Of a stretch of DNA of 64,000 nucleotides, positions 52,839-62,855 are shown one piece after another. The stretch spans positions 1,674,001-1,738,000 of the forward strand of contig NZ_CP014275.1 in the NCBI RefSeq assembly GCF_001578105.1. Reading direction: 5' to 3'. Within the stretch, counting starts at the first letter, position 1. Every line of letters begins with the position of its first letter. Position numbers and translations under genes: made by a program. Under the pieces are notes generated by a model. The model was not told where the DNA came from. It saw nothing but the letters and a program-made list of their open reading frames with translations, and searched no databases. This DNA is from Martelella sp. AD-3 (GTDB lineage Bacteria > Pseudomonadota > Alphaproteobacteria > Rhizobiales > Rhizobiaceae).

Positions 52839-55800
52839 ATGCGGTTTCTCTCACTCGATCTCCTGCGCTACGGACATTTTTCCAACCATGCCATCACCTT
52901 CAGGCCCGATGCCGCGGTGCATATCGTCTACGGGCCGAATGAGGCGGGAAAATCCTCGGCGCTCTCGGCCTTTTCCGATCTCCTCTTCGGCTTTCCCGAT
53001 CGCGATGTCGGCTATGATTTCCTGCATTCGGCCCGTGATCTGAGGATCGGCGCGGAAATTCGCGCGCGCTCCGGCGAGACGCTTGCCTTCCGCCGTCGCA
53101 AGGGCCGCAAGGATACGCTGCTGGCTGCCGGCGGTGACAGCGAGGCCGCGCTCAATGACGATGCGCTCTCCGCCTATCTCGGCAGTCTCGACCGAACCGT
53201 GTTCGAACGGGCCTTCGGGCTTGACAGCGAGCGGCTGCGGGCAGGGGCTGACGAAATGCTGGCCGATGGCGGCGAAATCGGGCAGATTCTGTTTTCCGCC
53301 GCATCCGGGCTGACGGGGCTCCGCTCGGTTGCCGAAGCGCTTGCCGCCGATGCCGATGGCATCTACGGCCCGCGCCGGTCGCAGAACCGGTCCTTCTACC
53401 AGGCTCTCGATCGCCACGAGGCGGCGCGCAGGGCCGAACGCGCGCTGGAGCTCAACGCCAGCGACTGGAAGGCGTTGCTGCGCGAGGAAAGCGAAATCGA
53501 GGAGGAGCTTGCGGCGCTTGGCGAACGTCAGCACGCGCGCCGTACGCGCATGGCCGCGCTCGACCGCCTGCAAAGGCTTCGCGGCCTCATTGCCGAGGTC
53601 GACAGGCATGAACGCGTGCTGCAGGGGTTTGTCGAACTCGATGCCGTTTCCGACCAGACCGGCGCGCGCCTTGAGGCGCTTGCGGCGCGCGCCGCCCGGC
53701 TTCAGGCTGACCATGACGGCAAGGCGGAGCGCCTCGCCGCGCTGAGGCGTGACCTTGAGGCACTTGAAATCGACGATGCCCTGCTCGAGCGGCGCGACGA
53801 GATAAGACGTCTTTACGCCGAAAGCGGACTGCATGCCGAGGCGGTGGAGCATCTGCCGGGACGCGAGGCCGAATATCAGGAAACGGTATCGGGGCTGACC
53901 CGCCTTGCCCTCGATCTCGGGTTTCAGGACATCGGCGGTATCGAGCAGAACAGGCCGAACCACATCCTGCTGTCCGATCTGGAGGACGCGATCGGGGAAG
54001 GCGCGCGGCTCGAGCGGGACGTCGCCGCGCTCGAAAAAGGCCTCGCCGAGGGTCGTCGCGACGTCGAGCGGCTCGAAAGCGAAAGCGGCGGCGGACAGTT
54101 GATCGATCCGGCGCCGCTCCGGCGCCGTTTCGACGCGCTGCGGCCGGACCTGGCTAGGTTGAAGGAGGCGGAGACGCTTGATGCCGACATTGAAGGGCGA
54201 CAACGCGCGCTTCTGGACGACGCCGCGGCCCTTCGCCCGGCCGTGCGCGACATTCATGCGCTGTCGCGCGCGGACCTGCCGGATGACGCCGCGCTCGACG
54301 CGGCGCGCGAAACCATTGCCGCCTGCGAAGGGGAGATCGCGGCGGTCGAACAAAAGATTGCCGATGCGGCATCCGAACGCGCCCGCATCGAGGCGCTGAT
54401 GGCGGAGGCGGCAGGCGAGGGGCCGGTATTGACCCGCGCTGACATCAGCGCCGCGCGGGAGGAGCGAGACCGGCTGTTTGCCGCGTTCAGAGCCCATGAA
54501 GGTGAACCTGAGACCTATATCGCTTCGGTCGAAGCCGCCGACGACCTGGCTGACCGTGCTCTCGACACGGCGGAAAAGCTTGCCCGGCACGGCGATCACC
54601 TCCGACGTCTCGAAGCGCTCGCCGTCGAGGCTGAACGGCACGCCGAAGAGCGCGCGCGGCTTTTCGGGCAGCGCGCCGAGGCGACTGCGGCGCATAAGGC
54701 GCTCTTCGCGTCGGCGGGCGTCGAGGCGAGAACGCCGGAGGCGATGCGCGACTGGCTGCGTCAGGTCGGTCTGCTGCTTGACCGGCGCGAGGCGCTCTAC
54801 GCCCTGATCGACCGGCAGAAGGGCGTTGCCCGGCTGAGATCCGAGCTTCATGCAAGCCTTGTCCCGCTTGCCGGCGAAACGGAGGCCGATATGCCGGCGC
54901 CGGCGCCGGCGCTGGCGCGCTATGTCGAGACCCGGATTGAACGACTTGCCGAGCGCTGGGAGGATGCGCGCCGCCAGCAGGCCGAGATCGCGGCTGCCCG
55001 CCAGACGATCGCCCGGCGCGAGCAGGAGCTTGCCAGGCTGGAGCCCGTGCGCGCTGCCTTTGCCGAACGTTATGCGCGCTGCCTTGCCGCGGTCGGCCTT
55101 GCGCGCGAGACCGGTCTTCAGGCGGCCGAGGCGGCGCTTGCGCTCTGGGCCAGGGTGCCGCCGCTTCTGGAGAAGAAGGAAAGGCTGGAACGCGAGATCG
55201 CCGCCGACCGGGCGCGGATTGAGGGCTTTCGCGAGGCTGCCGGACGGCTCGCCGGTGCGCTTGCGCCCGATCTTGTCGGCGGCAATGCCCGGGAATATGT
55301 GCGGATACTGAGCGAGCGGATCGACCACAACACCTCGGCGGCCGCCCGCCGCAGGACGCTTGACGAGGCCGCCCAGGCGCTTGCCGCCGAACTTCAATCG
55401 CTGCTGGCCGAGCTTACGGCGTGTCGGGATGAGGCCGCGGAAATTGCCGCTTCCCTGCCGCCTGGCCTTGCGCCGGAAGGTTTGCCGGAACGCCTTTCCG
55501 AGCGCACGGCGACGCGAAAGGCGCTTGCCGAGGCCCGACGCCGTTTTGCCGAAGGCAGTGACGGGGCCGACGAGGCGGAGACCCGAAAGCTTGCCGAAGG
55601 GCTCGACGTGATCGCCTGCCGGCAGGAGCGCGAGGCGCTTGCCGCCGAGGAGGCAGAGGACGAGACCGTTCGCGAAGACCTGTTGCAGCGCCGTGCCGCG
55701 ACACGCCACAGGAAGCAGGAGATTGGGCGCGGGGAAAGCGCAGAACAGGCGGCCTTCGACCGGATCTCGGCCGAGGAGGAGGCGCGCGATCTTGCCCGCG

Positions 55801-56282
55801 AATGGGTGGTGCTGAAGCTTGCGGGCAATCTGCTTGATGCCGCAATGGAACGGTATCGTGCCGGCCGTGCCGACCCGATCCTCAAGAAGGCCGGCCGGCA
55901 CTTTTCGGCGCTGACCATGGGCGGATTCGACGGACTGCTGCAGAATTACGGAGCCGGTGACGAATTGCTGCTTTCGGCCCGCCGCGCGGATGGCGGCGAA
56001 GTGCCGGTCGACGGCCTGAGCGACGGCACGCGCGACCAGCTCTGGCTGGCGCTTCGTCTCGCATTCATCGAGGATTACGCCGGCCGCAACGAACCGGCGC
56101 CGCTGATCGTCGACGACATTTTCCAGACCTTCGACGACGCACGCAGCGCGGCCGGCTTGCGCTCGCTTTCAGCGCTCGACGGCGATATCCAGACGATCCT
56201 GTTCACGCATGAGAAAAGCCTTGTCAACATTGCCCGAAGCGCGCTTGGCGACAAGGCCGATATCGTGACGCTGGAACGCTGA
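52839..56282 (+). CDS. YhaN-like SMC/Rad50-type ATPase
   Basis: 1,147 residues. Walker A GPNEAGKSS lies near residue 33 and an N-terminal head region runs to ~180. About 700 residues of coiled coil (EIEEELAALGERQHARRTRM and many more heptads) fold back to the C-terminal head, which has signature-like VDGLSDGTRDQLWLALRLAF and Walker B PLIVDDIFQTFDD. Joined with the upstream nuclease it probably tethers and processes DNA ends. The usual SbcC zinc hook (CxxC) is not visible, as in other YhaN proteins. Confidence 0.88.
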   Translation: MRFLSLDLLRYGHFSNHAITFRPDAAVHIVYGPNEAGKSSALSAFSDLLFGFPDRDVGYDFLHSARDLRIGAEIRARSGETLAFRRRKGRKDTLLAAGGDSEAALNDDALSAYLGSLDRTVFERAFGLDSERLRAGADEMLADGGEIGQILFSAASGLTGLRSVAEALAADADGIYGPRRSQNRSFYQALDRHEAARRAERALELNASDWKALLREESEIEEELAALGERQHARRTRMAALDRLQRLRGLIAEVDRHERVLQGFVELDAVSDQTGARLEALAARAARLQADHDGKAERLAALRRDLEALEIDDALLERRDEIRRLYAESGLHAEAVEHLPGREAEYQETVSGLTRLALDLGFQDIGGIEQNRPNHILLSDLEDAIGEGARLERDVAALEKGLAEGRRDVERLESESGGGQLIDPAPLRRRFDALRPDLARLKEAETLDADIEGRQRALLDDAAALRPAVRDIHALSRADLPDDAALDAARETIAACEGEIAAVEQKIADAASERARIEALMAEAAGEGPVLTRADISAAREERDRLFAAFRAHEGEPETYIASVEAADDLADRALDTAEKLARHGDHLRRLEALAVEAERHAEERARLFGQRAEATAAHKALFASAGVEARTPEAMRDWLRQVGLLLDRREALYALIDRQKGVARLRSELHASLVPLAGETEADMPAPAPALARYVETRIERLAERWEDARRQQAEIAAARQTIARREQELARLEPVRAAFAERYARCLAAVGLARETGLQAAEAALALWARVPPLLEKKERLEREIAADRARIEGFREAAGRLAGALAPDLVGGNAREYVRILSERIDHNTSAAARRRTLDEAAQALAAELQSLLAELTACRDEAAEIAASLPPGLAPEGLPERLSERTATRKALAEARRRFAEGSDGADEAETRKLAEGLDVIACRQEREALAAEEAEDETVREDLLQRRAATRHRKQEIGRGESAEQAAFDRISAEEEARDLAREWVVLKLAGNLLDAAMERYRAGRADPILKKAGRHFSALTMGGFDGLLQNYGAGDELLLSARRADGGEVPVDGLSDGTRDQLWLALRLAFIEDYAGRNEPAPLIVDDIFQTFDDARSAAGLRSLSALDGDIQTILFTHEKSLVNIARSALGDKADIVTLER

Positions 56283-56795
56283 TCAGGATTCGTCGGAACG
56301 ATTGTCCTTGGTCTTTCGGCGGCTGAGCCTGGTGTGCACCTCTATTCTGTGCAGGACGAGGAGCACGATGATGCCGAGGACGGAGGAAAAAATTCCCAGT
56401 GTCCAGAGGCCGAGGCCGATGGTGAGGCCGATCGCGCCGGACAGCCAGAGCCCGGCGCCGGTGGTCAGCCCCTTCACCGTGCCCTTCTGGAAAAACACGA
56501 TGCCCGCGGCAAGGAAGGCAACGCCCTCGGTGATCGACTGGATCACGCGCGTCGGATCGATCCTGAGCACATCGGAATCTTCCGGCATCAGGTCCGGCAC
56601 TTCCGTGGAGACGATGACGAAGAGGGCGGCGGCGAGGCTGACGAGAATGTGGGTGCGCAGCCCCGCGGCGTGGTTCTGCATCTCCCGCTCAAGGCCGATC
56701 AGCCCGCCGAAGAGGGCCGCGCCCATCAGACGGACGAAGAAGACCAGATTTTCACTACCGCCTGTCGTGGTGATATCGTCAATCAGGGCTTCCAT
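56283..56795 (-). CDS. MgtC/SapB-family membrane protein
   Basis: 170 residues, about five hydrophobic helices. The MgtC/SapB block is clear: LMGAALFGGLIGLEREMQNHAAGLRTHILVSL, then DPTRVIQSITEGVAFLAAGIVF and the GLTTGAGLWLSGAIGLTIGLGL helices. MgtC proteins help growth in low magnesium and inhibit ATP synthase in pathogens; small members such as this lack the extra C-terminal domain. It abuts the end of the yhaN-like gene (convergent). Confidence 0.88.
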   Translation of the reverse strand: MEALIDDITTTGGSENLVFFVRLMGAALFGGLIGLEREMQNHAAGLRTHILVSLAAALFVIVSTEVPDLMPEDSDVLRIDPTRVIQSITEGVAFLAAGIVFFQKGTVKGLTTGAGLWLSGAIGLTIGLGLWTLGIFSSVLGIIVLLVLHRIEVHTRLSRRKTKDNRSDES

Positions 56796-56813
56796 CGGTC
56801 TCCCGTATTGATG

Positions 56814-57251
56814 TCAGAGGTGCTCCCTGATCTTTTCGGCATTGGCCGAAAGGACCGCGCTTTCCTCCATAACGCCCGAGTGGCGCTTCAGGTCCACGCC
56901 TTCGTGGCGCGGAATGACGTGGAAGTGAAGGTGGAAGACGGTCTGGCCGGCGGCCGGCTCGTTGAACTGGGCGATGAAGACGCCGTCAGCCTTGAACGCG
57001 GCCTTCACGGCCTGTGCCATTTTCTGCACCACCGCCATGGCCTTGCCGACAACCACCGGATCGGCGTCGAGCAGGTTGCGCGAGGGTTTGCGCGGAATGA
57101 CCAGGACATGGCCCGGCGCCTGCGGCATCACGTCCATGATGGCGATGACGTCGTCATCCTCGTAAAGCTTCGTCGCCGGAATTTCCCCGCGCAGAATTTT
57201 TGCGAAGATGTTGTCGTCCTCATATTCCGCGATATGGGTCTCGTCTGCCAT
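56814..57251 (-). CDS. HIT-family nucleotide hydrolase
   Basis: 145 residues with the histidine triad HLHFHVIPR (H-x-H-x-H) near the end and the usual front half (DNIFAKILRGEIPATKLYEDDDVIAIMDVMPQAPGHVLVIPR). Members of the Hint branch hydrolyse AMP-linked phosphoramidates or adenylated nucleotides. It lies 18 bases before the MgtC gene on the same strand, and the DUF482 gene is upstream. Confidence 0.93.
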   Translation of the reverse strand: MADETHIAEYEDDNIFAKILRGEIPATKLYEDDDVIAIMDVMPQAPGHVLVIPRKPSRNLLDADPVVVGKAMAVVQKMAQAVKAAFKADGVFIAQFNEPAAGQTVFHLHFHVIPRHEGVDLKRHSGVMEESAVLSANAEKIREHL

Positions 57252-57279
57252 GGTGTTTCACTCCCTTGTTGCCGGCGCT

Positions 57280-58467
57280 TCAGTCGCCCTTCTTGTAGGG
57301 CGCGTGCGCGCTCAGGATATCATTGAAATGCGCGACGTCCTCCCGTTCATGAACGAGAAACGCGGCCACCGCGTTCCGCAAGCCGTCATGGGTGATGTAG
57401 TGGGCGGAATGGGTGGTGACGGGCACATAGCCGCGCGCCAGCTTGTGCTCGCCCTGGGCGCCGGCCTCGACGCGTGCGAGATTGTTGGCGATGGCGAAAT
57501 CGATGGCCTGGTGATAGCAGACCTCGAAATGCAGGTAGCGATGGTCCTCGATGCACCCCCAGTGCCGGCCGAAGAGCGCATCGGAGCCGATGAAATTGAT
57601 GGCGCCGGCGATATAGCGCCCGTCACGCCTGGCCATGACCAGAAGAATGTCGCGGGCCATGCGTTCGCCGATCAGCGAATAGAATGCGCGGGTCAGATAG
57701 GGACGGCCCCATTTGCGGCTGCCGGTGTCCATGTAGAAAGTGAAGAACTGGTCCCAGATATCCTCGGTCAGGTCATCGCCCGTCAGCCAGTCGACGGTGA
57801 TGCCGGCCTCAAGCGCCGCGCGGCGCTCCTTCTTCAGCGCCTTGCGCTTGCGCGAGGCCAGCGTGTCGAGAAAATCCTCGTATCGGGCATAGCCCTTGTT
57901 GAGGAAATGGAACTGCTGGTCGGTGCGGTGAAGATAGCCTGCCGCCTCGAAAACAGGCGTTTCCTCCTCCGGCACGAAGGTGACGTGGGCGGACGAGACA
58001 TTCAGCCGGTCGCTGACCGTCACCAGCGCATCCGCCAGAACCTTCTGCACCGTCGCCCTGTCATAGCCCTCGCGCACGAGAAGATGCGGGGCGGTTGCCG
58101 GGGTGAAGGGCAGGGAGGCCTGCAGTTTCGGGTAATAGCGCCCGCCGGCGCGCTCGAAGGCATCGGCCCAGCCATGGTCGAACACATATTCGCCCTGGCT
58201 GTGGTTCTTCAGATAGCACGGCAGCGCACCGATCAGTTTTCCGTCTTCCGTCTCCAGCAGAAGGTGGTGACCGAGCCAGCCGGTTTCGGGCGAGGCCGAT
58301 CCCGATTCCTCCAGTGATGAGAGGAAGGCGTGGGACAGGAAGGGGGTGTAGCCCACGCCGTCAAGGCCCGGGCGCGTGCCGCCAAGCGTGTCCCATTCCG
58401 CTTTCGCAATGGCGGAAAAGCTTTTTTCGATGCGGATTTGCAGGTTTTCGCTCAACAGAACTCTCAA
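57280..58467 (-). CDS. DUF482/FemAB-like N-acyltransferase family protein
   Basis: 395 residues from a TTG at 58467; TTG 58455 is the alternative and no ATG fits. Double-GNAT layout of the DUF482 (COG3146) family: WDTLGGTRPGLDGVGYTPFLSHAFLSSLEESG at the start, HHLLLETEDGKLIGALPCYLKNHSQGEYVFDHGWADAF, then YYPKLQASLPFTPATAPHLL and a second half with GSDALFGRHWGC...LHFEVCYHQAIDFAI. Related proteins are called peptidoglycan biosynthesis proteins by homology to FemAB; the reaction is not established. Likely one operon with the two following genes. Confidence 0.8.
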   Translation of the reverse strand: MRVLLSENLQIRIEKSFSAIAKAEWDTLGGTRPGLDGVGYTPFLSHAFLSSLEESGSASPETGWLGHHLLLETEDGKLIGALPCYLKNHSQGEYVFDHGWADAFERAGGRYYPKLQASLPFTPATAPHLLVREGYDRATVQKVLADALVTVSDRLNVSSAHVTFVPEEETPVFEAAGYLHRTDQQFHFLNKGYARYEDFLDTLASRKRKALKKERRAALEAGITVDWLTGDDLTEDIWDQFFTFYMDTGSRKWGRPYLTRAFYSLIGERMARDILLVMARRDGRYIAGAINFIGSDALFGRHWGCIEDHRYLHFEVCYHQAIDFAIANNLARVEAGAQGEHKLARGYVPVTTHSAHYITHDGLRNAVAAFLVHEREDVAHFNDILSAHAPYKKGD

Positions 58468-58478
58468 GGCTCGGACCG

Positions 58479-59189
58479 TTACGCGGGGTCGAAACCCTCG
58501 AACGTCATCTGGTCGGCATATTGGAATGTGATCTGGCGGGCGCGCTCGTTGCGGACGGTCCAGGTGATGACCGGCACGCCGCTGTCGCGCAGGCCCGCGA
58601 CGAAGTCGTTGGGCAGATCATCATAAGAATAGGAGACAAAATCAAGGCCGATCCGCATCGTCGCGCGATGCGCTTTGAAGGAACCTTCGTCATGGCCGTC
58701 GGCCGTCAGGCCAAGCGGGCAGGCCGCGCCGGCGCGTTTGAGCGCGGCAAGCAGCGCAGGCTCGAAACTCATCAGCGCCAGAGGGCCGTCATAGTGCGCG
58801 GTTTCGGCAATGACGGCCCGGGCAAAGACGTCGGGATCGGTCGGACCGGACTTCAGTTCGATGATCAGCGGCACGCGCCCGGCGGTTACCTCAAGCAGTG
58901 CCTCAAGGCGCGGAATCCCGGCCTCGCCCGTGCCGACGCGGATTCCGTCGATCGCTTCGGCGTCAAGCGCCTCGATCGTGTCGGGGCGACCGCAGAGCCT
59001 GCTCAGGTCATCGTCGTGAAACACGATCACCTTGCCGTCGGCGGAAAGGCGGATGTCGCATTCGATGGCGAAGTCATTGTCGATGGCGCGCTCAAAGGCC
59101 GGCATCGTGTTCTCGAAGACCGCGCCGTTCATGTCGTGATAGCCGCGATGGGCGATCGGCCGGGCCGTCAGCCAGTCGGGACGCGGCAT
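58479..59189 (-). CDS. Glycerophosphodiester phosphodiesterase
   Basis: 236 residues. Motifs of the GDPD TIM barrel: AHRGYHDMNGAVFENTMPAF (catalytic His and conserved Glu), ECDIRLSADGKVIVFHDDDLSRL (metal and second His) and LIIELKSG. No signal peptide, so cytoplasmic; it would release glycerol-3-phosphate from lipid-derived diesters. Its ATG overlaps the RidA stop (TGATG), so the two are co-translated. Confidence 0.92.
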   Translation of the reverse strand: MPRPDWLTARPIAHRGYHDMNGAVFENTMPAFERAIDNDFAIECDIRLSADGKVIVFHDDDLSRLCGRPDTIEALDAEAIDGIRVGTGEAGIPRLEALLEVTAGRVPLIIELKSGPTDPDVFARAVIAETAHYDGPLALMSFEPALLAALKRAGAACPLGLTADGHDEGSFKAHRATMRIGLDFVSYSYDDLPNDFVAGLRDSGVPVITWTVRNERARQITFQYADQMTFEGFDPA

Positions 59190-59656
59190 CAGTCGATCTC
59201 CACGATGGCGTCGATCTCGACGGCGGCGTTGAGAGGAAGAGCGGCCATGCCGACGGCGGCGCGGGCATGCTTGCCGGCTTCGCCGAAGACGTCTGCGAAG
59301 AGGTCCGACGCGCCGTTGATGACGAGATGCTGTTCGGTGAAATCCGGCGCGGAGGCAACAAAGCCCGAAAGCTTGAGAATGCGTTTGACCCGGTCGAGGT
59401 CACCGTCAAGCGCGGCATTGATCTGCGCGATGATGTTGATGGCGCAAGCGCGCGCGGCCTTCCGGCCCTCTTCAAGCGAGACATCCGCGCCAAGACGTCC
59501 GGTCGCGAGCATCTTGCCGTTTTCCGTCGGCAACTGTCCGGAGATGAAGAGCAGGTTCTCCGACCGGGTGAAGGGAAGATAGTTGGCGGCGGGGGCGGAG
59601 GCTTGCGGCAGGGTGATGGAAAGGGCCTTCAGGCGGTCTGAAACGACGTTGGGCAT
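59189..59656 (-). CDS. RidA-family protein (YjgF/UK114)
   Basis: 155 residues from the ATG at 59656, seven bases after GGAG. RidA fold: SENLLFISGQLPTENGKMLATGRLG, ARACAINIIAQINAALDGDLDRVKRILKLSGFV and AVGMAALPLNAAVEIDAIVEI. The Arg that binds the carboxylate in true RidA (in the R-A-[AC] stretch) is not clear here: the sequence is HARAAVGMAALPLNA, where R precedes A-A. Such long-subgroup members may deaminate other imines. Upstream of the GDPD gene. Confidence 0.88.
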   Translation of the reverse strand: MPNVVSDRLKALSITLPQASAPAANYLPFTRSENLLFISGQLPTENGKMLATGRLGADVSLEEGRKAARACAINIIAQINAALDGDLDRVKRILKLSGFVASAPDFTEQHLVINGASDLFADVFGEAGKHARAAVGMAALPLNAAVEIDAIVEID

Positions 59657-59751
59657 ATCTGGCTCCGGGCTTTTCGGGAAAGGGACTGAACAACATTGGC
59701 AGAACCGGGACTTTTCTATACGATTGGTCCCCAAAACCAAGGGGAATGTTC

Positions 59752-60561
59752 ATGCGGACAGTCATGGCGACGGGGATTTTCTGGACCATATTCGCGGCCG
59801 GCGCTCAGGCGGCGGGACCGGCACTCGGCGCCGTGTCGCTGCTGCCGCATCGCGCCGTTTACGATCTTTCGCTTGAATGGGCTTCGGCCCAGTCCGGGGT
59901 CGAGGGGCTTCATGGCCGCTTCGTCTATTCCTTCACCGGCAGCGATTGCGCCGGCTACGTGACCGAGATGCGCATGGTCACCGACATTGCCCGCGAATAC
60001 GGGGGCGTCGTCACCGACCAGGTGTCGTCATCCTTTGAAGAGAAAGGCGCCTTCGCCTTTTCCAGCACGCTGTTTTCCGACAACGCCCTGCAATCGGAGA
60101 CCGTCGGCGAGGCCCAGCGCACCGAAAAGCGCGCGATCTCCGTCACCTTTGGCGGCGACGAGGCGAGGGCGGTCGAGCTTCAGGATGCCGAGTTTCCGAC
60201 CGAATACATGGCCAATGTGATTCTTGCCGCCCAGAACGGACGGCGCGCCTATGAAGCGGTTTCCTTCGACGGCTCCGGCGAGGAGACGATGCGCGCCATC
60301 ACCCTGATCGGCGGCCGCGAGGAGACGGAAGGCGGCAGGGCCGGCTGGCCGATCACCACGGCCTATTTTCCCATGGGCGCGGTCTCGGGCGACGAAACGC
60401 CCGACTACACCGTCTCCATGCTGCTTTCGGCAGAGGGCGTGAGCCGCGACATCGTCATGGATTTCGGCGACTTCAAGATGGCGGGAGAACTCACTCGTCT
60501 CGAACCGCTTGAACCGGCAGGCTGTGAGGCGCCGCCGGAAGCGCTCTCATCCAAACCCTGA
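59752..60561 (+). CDS. eipB: EipB-like cell-envelope integrity protein (DUF1849)
   Basis: 269 residues from the ATG at 59752, six bases after AAGGGGA; ATG 59746 is possible. Signal peptide MRTVMATGIFWTIFAAGAQA sends it to the periplasm. The DUF1849 spiral beta-barrel opens with LLPHRAVYDLSLEWAS...GLHGRFVYSFTGSDCAGY. Cys66 and Cys258 match the disulfide pair known in Brucella EipB. In Brucella EipB supports outer-membrane integrity and virulence. It stands alone, divergent from ridA. Confidence 0.88.
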   Translation: MRTVMATGIFWTIFAAGAQAAGPALGAVSLLPHRAVYDLSLEWASAQSGVEGLHGRFVYSFTGSDCAGYVTEMRMVTDIAREYGGVVTDQVSSSFEEKGAFAFSSTLFSDNALQSETVGEAQRTEKRAISVTFGGDEARAVELQDAEFPTEYMANVILAAQNGRRAYEAVSFDGSGEETMRAITLIGGREETEGGRAGWPITTAYFPMGAVSGDETPDYTVSMLLSAEGVSRDIVMDFGDFKMAGELTRLEPLEPAGCEAPPEALSSKP

Positions 60562-60769
60562 GGCCCCGCATCCGGCCGAACGGGCAGGCTGCCCGGCTTT
60601 CGCCGCGCCGCGCCTCTTGCAATTTGCCGCAAAACGGGGTATCGCGCCCTCATTCCACACGCAGGCCATGGGATGTTCCGGGAGAAATCCGGTGCGTTCC
60701 GCCGGTGTCAGGCGTCATTGACGTCTGGTCTCAGGTCTGCGGAGGTTCAACCGGAAAAGGAGAAAAGGC

Positions 60770-61567
60770 ATGGCATTGCCCGACTTTACCATGCGCCAGC
60801 TGCTGGAAGCAGGCGTACATTTTGGTCACCAGACCCACCGCTGGAACCCGAAGATGAAGCCCTACATCTTTGGCGACCGCAACAACATCCACATTATCGA
60901 CCTCGCCCAGACGGTTCCGATGCTGTCGCGCGCGCTGCAGATCGTTTCCGACACCGTTGCCCGCAACGGCCGCGTGCTGATGGTCGGCACCAAGCGTCAG
61001 GCGTCCGAGATCATCGCCGACAGCGCCCAGCGTTCGGCGCAGTACTACGTGAACGCCCGCTGGCTCGGCGGCATGCTGACCAACTGGCGCACGATCTCGA
61101 ACTCGATCCAGCGTTTGCGCAAGCTCGACGAGATTCTCGCCAACGAGGCACAGGGCTTCACCAAGAAGGAACGCCTGAACCTCGACCGCGAGCGTGAAAA
61201 GCTCGACCGCGCCCTTGGCGGCATCCGCGACATGGGCGGCGTTCCGGACCTGATCTTCATCATCGACACCAACAAGGAAAAGATCGCCATCGAAGAGGCG
61301 AAGCGCCTTGGCATTCCGGTTGTCGCCATCGTCGATTCCAACTGCGATCCGGATGAAGTCGATTACCCGATCCCCGGCAATGACGACGCCTCGCGCGCCA
61401 TCGCCCTTTACTGCGACCTGATCTCGCGCGCGGCCATCGACGGCATCGCACGCCAGCAGGGCGCCCAGGGCATCGACCTTGGCGCCGCTTCCGAAGCGCC
61501 GGCAGAAACCGCGCTGGAAGACGAGGCGCCGGCCGAGGATGCTTCCGCCGAGAAGCCGGCCGAATAG
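60770..61567 (+). CDS. rpsB: 30S ribosomal protein S2
   Basis: 265 residues after AAGGAG. Core S2 sequence: [48 protein letters not shown], then [28 protein letters not shown] and [23 protein letters not shown]. The acidic Ala/Glu-rich tail ([24 protein letters not shown]) is usual in alphaproteobacteria. First gene of the conserved rpsB-tsf-pyrH-frr order; a 270-base gap with a hairpin separates it from tsf. Confidence 0.97.
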   Translation: MALPDFTMRQLLEAGVHFGHQTHRWNPKMKPYIFGDRNNIHIIDLAQTVPMLSRALQIVSDTVARNGRVLMVGTKRQASEIIADSAQRSAQYYVNARWLGGMLTNWRTISNSIQRLRKLDEILANEAQGFTKKERLNLDREREKLDRALGGIRDMGGVPDLIFIIDTNKEKIAIEEAKRLGIPVVAIVDSNCDPDEVDYPIPGNDDASRAIALYCDLISRAAIDGIARQQGAQGIDLGAASEAPAETALEDEAPAEDASAEKPAE

Positions 61568-61840
61568 GCCATTCGGCTTTGGGCCGCGGCTTGGTCGCGG
61601 CCCGCTGACATTCCGGTCCGGTCGGAGGCTGGCCGCGCAAGGCGCCTGCGGCCCTCTCCGGATCCAGACAGGCGCATCGGAATTGCTGATGCGTTTGCCT
61701 ATCGGACTTTGAGCCGTCGGACATCGGCCGTCGGCAGCAAGGGTTTCATCACCCTGTCACAGTATGGGTACACTTCGTTGCCCAACAGGCCGCGCTTTGA
61801 TGCGACAAGCGCCGCCGAGCGAATGGACAAGAGGCAAGTT

Positions 61841-62767
61841 ATGAGCACGATTACGGCTGCAATGGTGAAGGAACTGCGCGAAAAGAGCGGCGCAGGCATG
61901 ATGGACTGTAAGAAGGCGCTCGCCGAGAATGACGGCGACATGGAAGCGGCGATCGACTGGCTGCGCGCCAAGGGCATCTCCAAGGCCGACAAGAAGTCCG
62001 GCCGCACGGCTGCCGAAGGCCTGATCGGCATTGCCGAGAAGGGCACGGAGGCCGTCGTTGTCGAGATCAACTCCGAGACCGACTTCGTTGCCCGCAACGA
62101 GGCATTCCAGTCGATGGTTTCCGGCATCGCGGAAGTGGCGCTGTCGACCGATGGTTCCGTCGACGCGATCAGCGCCGCGACCTATCCGGCAACCGGCAAG
62201 AGCGTTGCCGACAGCATCAAGGATGCCATCGGCACAATCGGCGAGAACATGACGCTGCGCCGCGCCGCCAAGCTTTCGGTCGGCTCGGGCGTTGTCGCTT
62301 CCTATGTCCACAATTCCGTCGCCGACGGTCTCGGCAAGCTTGGCGTTCTGGTCGCGCTGGAATCGGAAGGCGATAAGGCGGTTCTGACCGCGATCGGCCG
62401 CCAGGTTGCCATGCACGTCGCCGCGACCAATCCGCTCGCCGTGCGCGCGGACGAGGTCGACAAGGATATTGCCGCCCGCGAACGCGCGGTGTTCCTGGAG
62501 CAGGCGAAGGAGTCCGGCAAGCCGGCCAACATCGCCGAGAAAATGGTCGAAGGCCGCATGCGCAAGTTCTTCGAGGAAGTCGCGCTTCTCTCGCAGTCCT
62601 TCGTCATCAATCCCGACGTGACGGTTGAAGAGGCCGTCAAGGAAGCCGAGAAGGAAGCGGGCGCGCCGATCAGGGTTGCCGCCATCGCCCGTCTGGCGCT
62701 CGGCGAGGGCGTAGAGAAGGAAGAGAGCGACTTCGCTGCCGAAGTCGCCGCGACCGCCAAGGGCTGA
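61841..62767 (+). CDS. tsf: Elongation factor Ts
   Basis: 308 residues from the ATG at 61841 (GAGG at good spacing); the frame is open to 61709. N-terminal UBA-like helix bundle ([38 protein letters not shown]), then the EF-Tu contact [11 protein letters not shown] and the duplicated core with VALESEGDK...[14 protein letters not shown]. Exchanges GDP for GTP on EF-Tu. Followed by a strong hairpin before pyrH. Confidence 0.97.
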   Translation: MSTITAAMVKELREKSGAGMMDCKKALAENDGDMEAAIDWLRAKGISKADKKSGRTAAEGLIGIAEKGTEAVVVEINSETDFVARNEAFQSMVSGIAEVALSTDGSVDAISAATYPATGKSVADSIKDAIGTIGENMTLRRAAKLSVGSGVVASYVHNSVADGLGKLGVLVALESEGDKAVLTAIGRQVAMHVAATNPLAVRADEVDKDIAARERAVFLEQAKESGKPANIAEKMVEGRMRKFFEEVALLSQSFVINPDVTVEEAVKEAEKEAGAPIRVAAIARLALGEGVEKEESDFAAEVAATAKG

Positions 62768-62789
62768 TTGCCCGAAAGGCTTGGAATTT

Positions 62790-62822
62790 GAAGGGGCGCC
62801 GCGTGACAACGCGGCGCCCTTC
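62790..62822 (+). terminator. Strong hairpin between tsf and pyrH
   Basis: GAAGGGGCGCCGCG pairs with CGCGGCGCCCTTC (one bulged G) around TGACAA. A weak U-tract follows, so it may attenuate rather than fully stop transcription. Confidence 0.65.
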
Positions 62823-62855
62823 GTGTATCCGGATGGCATTGCTTTTTAGGAGTTT

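Noticed and set aside
52851..55901. 1,016-codon frame opposite the YhaN-like ATPase
   Set aside because: Antisense shadow; the sense frame has Walker motifs at both ends and regular heptads.
61709..61840. Extended N-terminus of EF-Ts from 61709
   Set aside because: The extra residues are not EF-Ts-like; ATG 61841 has a good ribosome site and the conserved [15 protein letters not shown] start.
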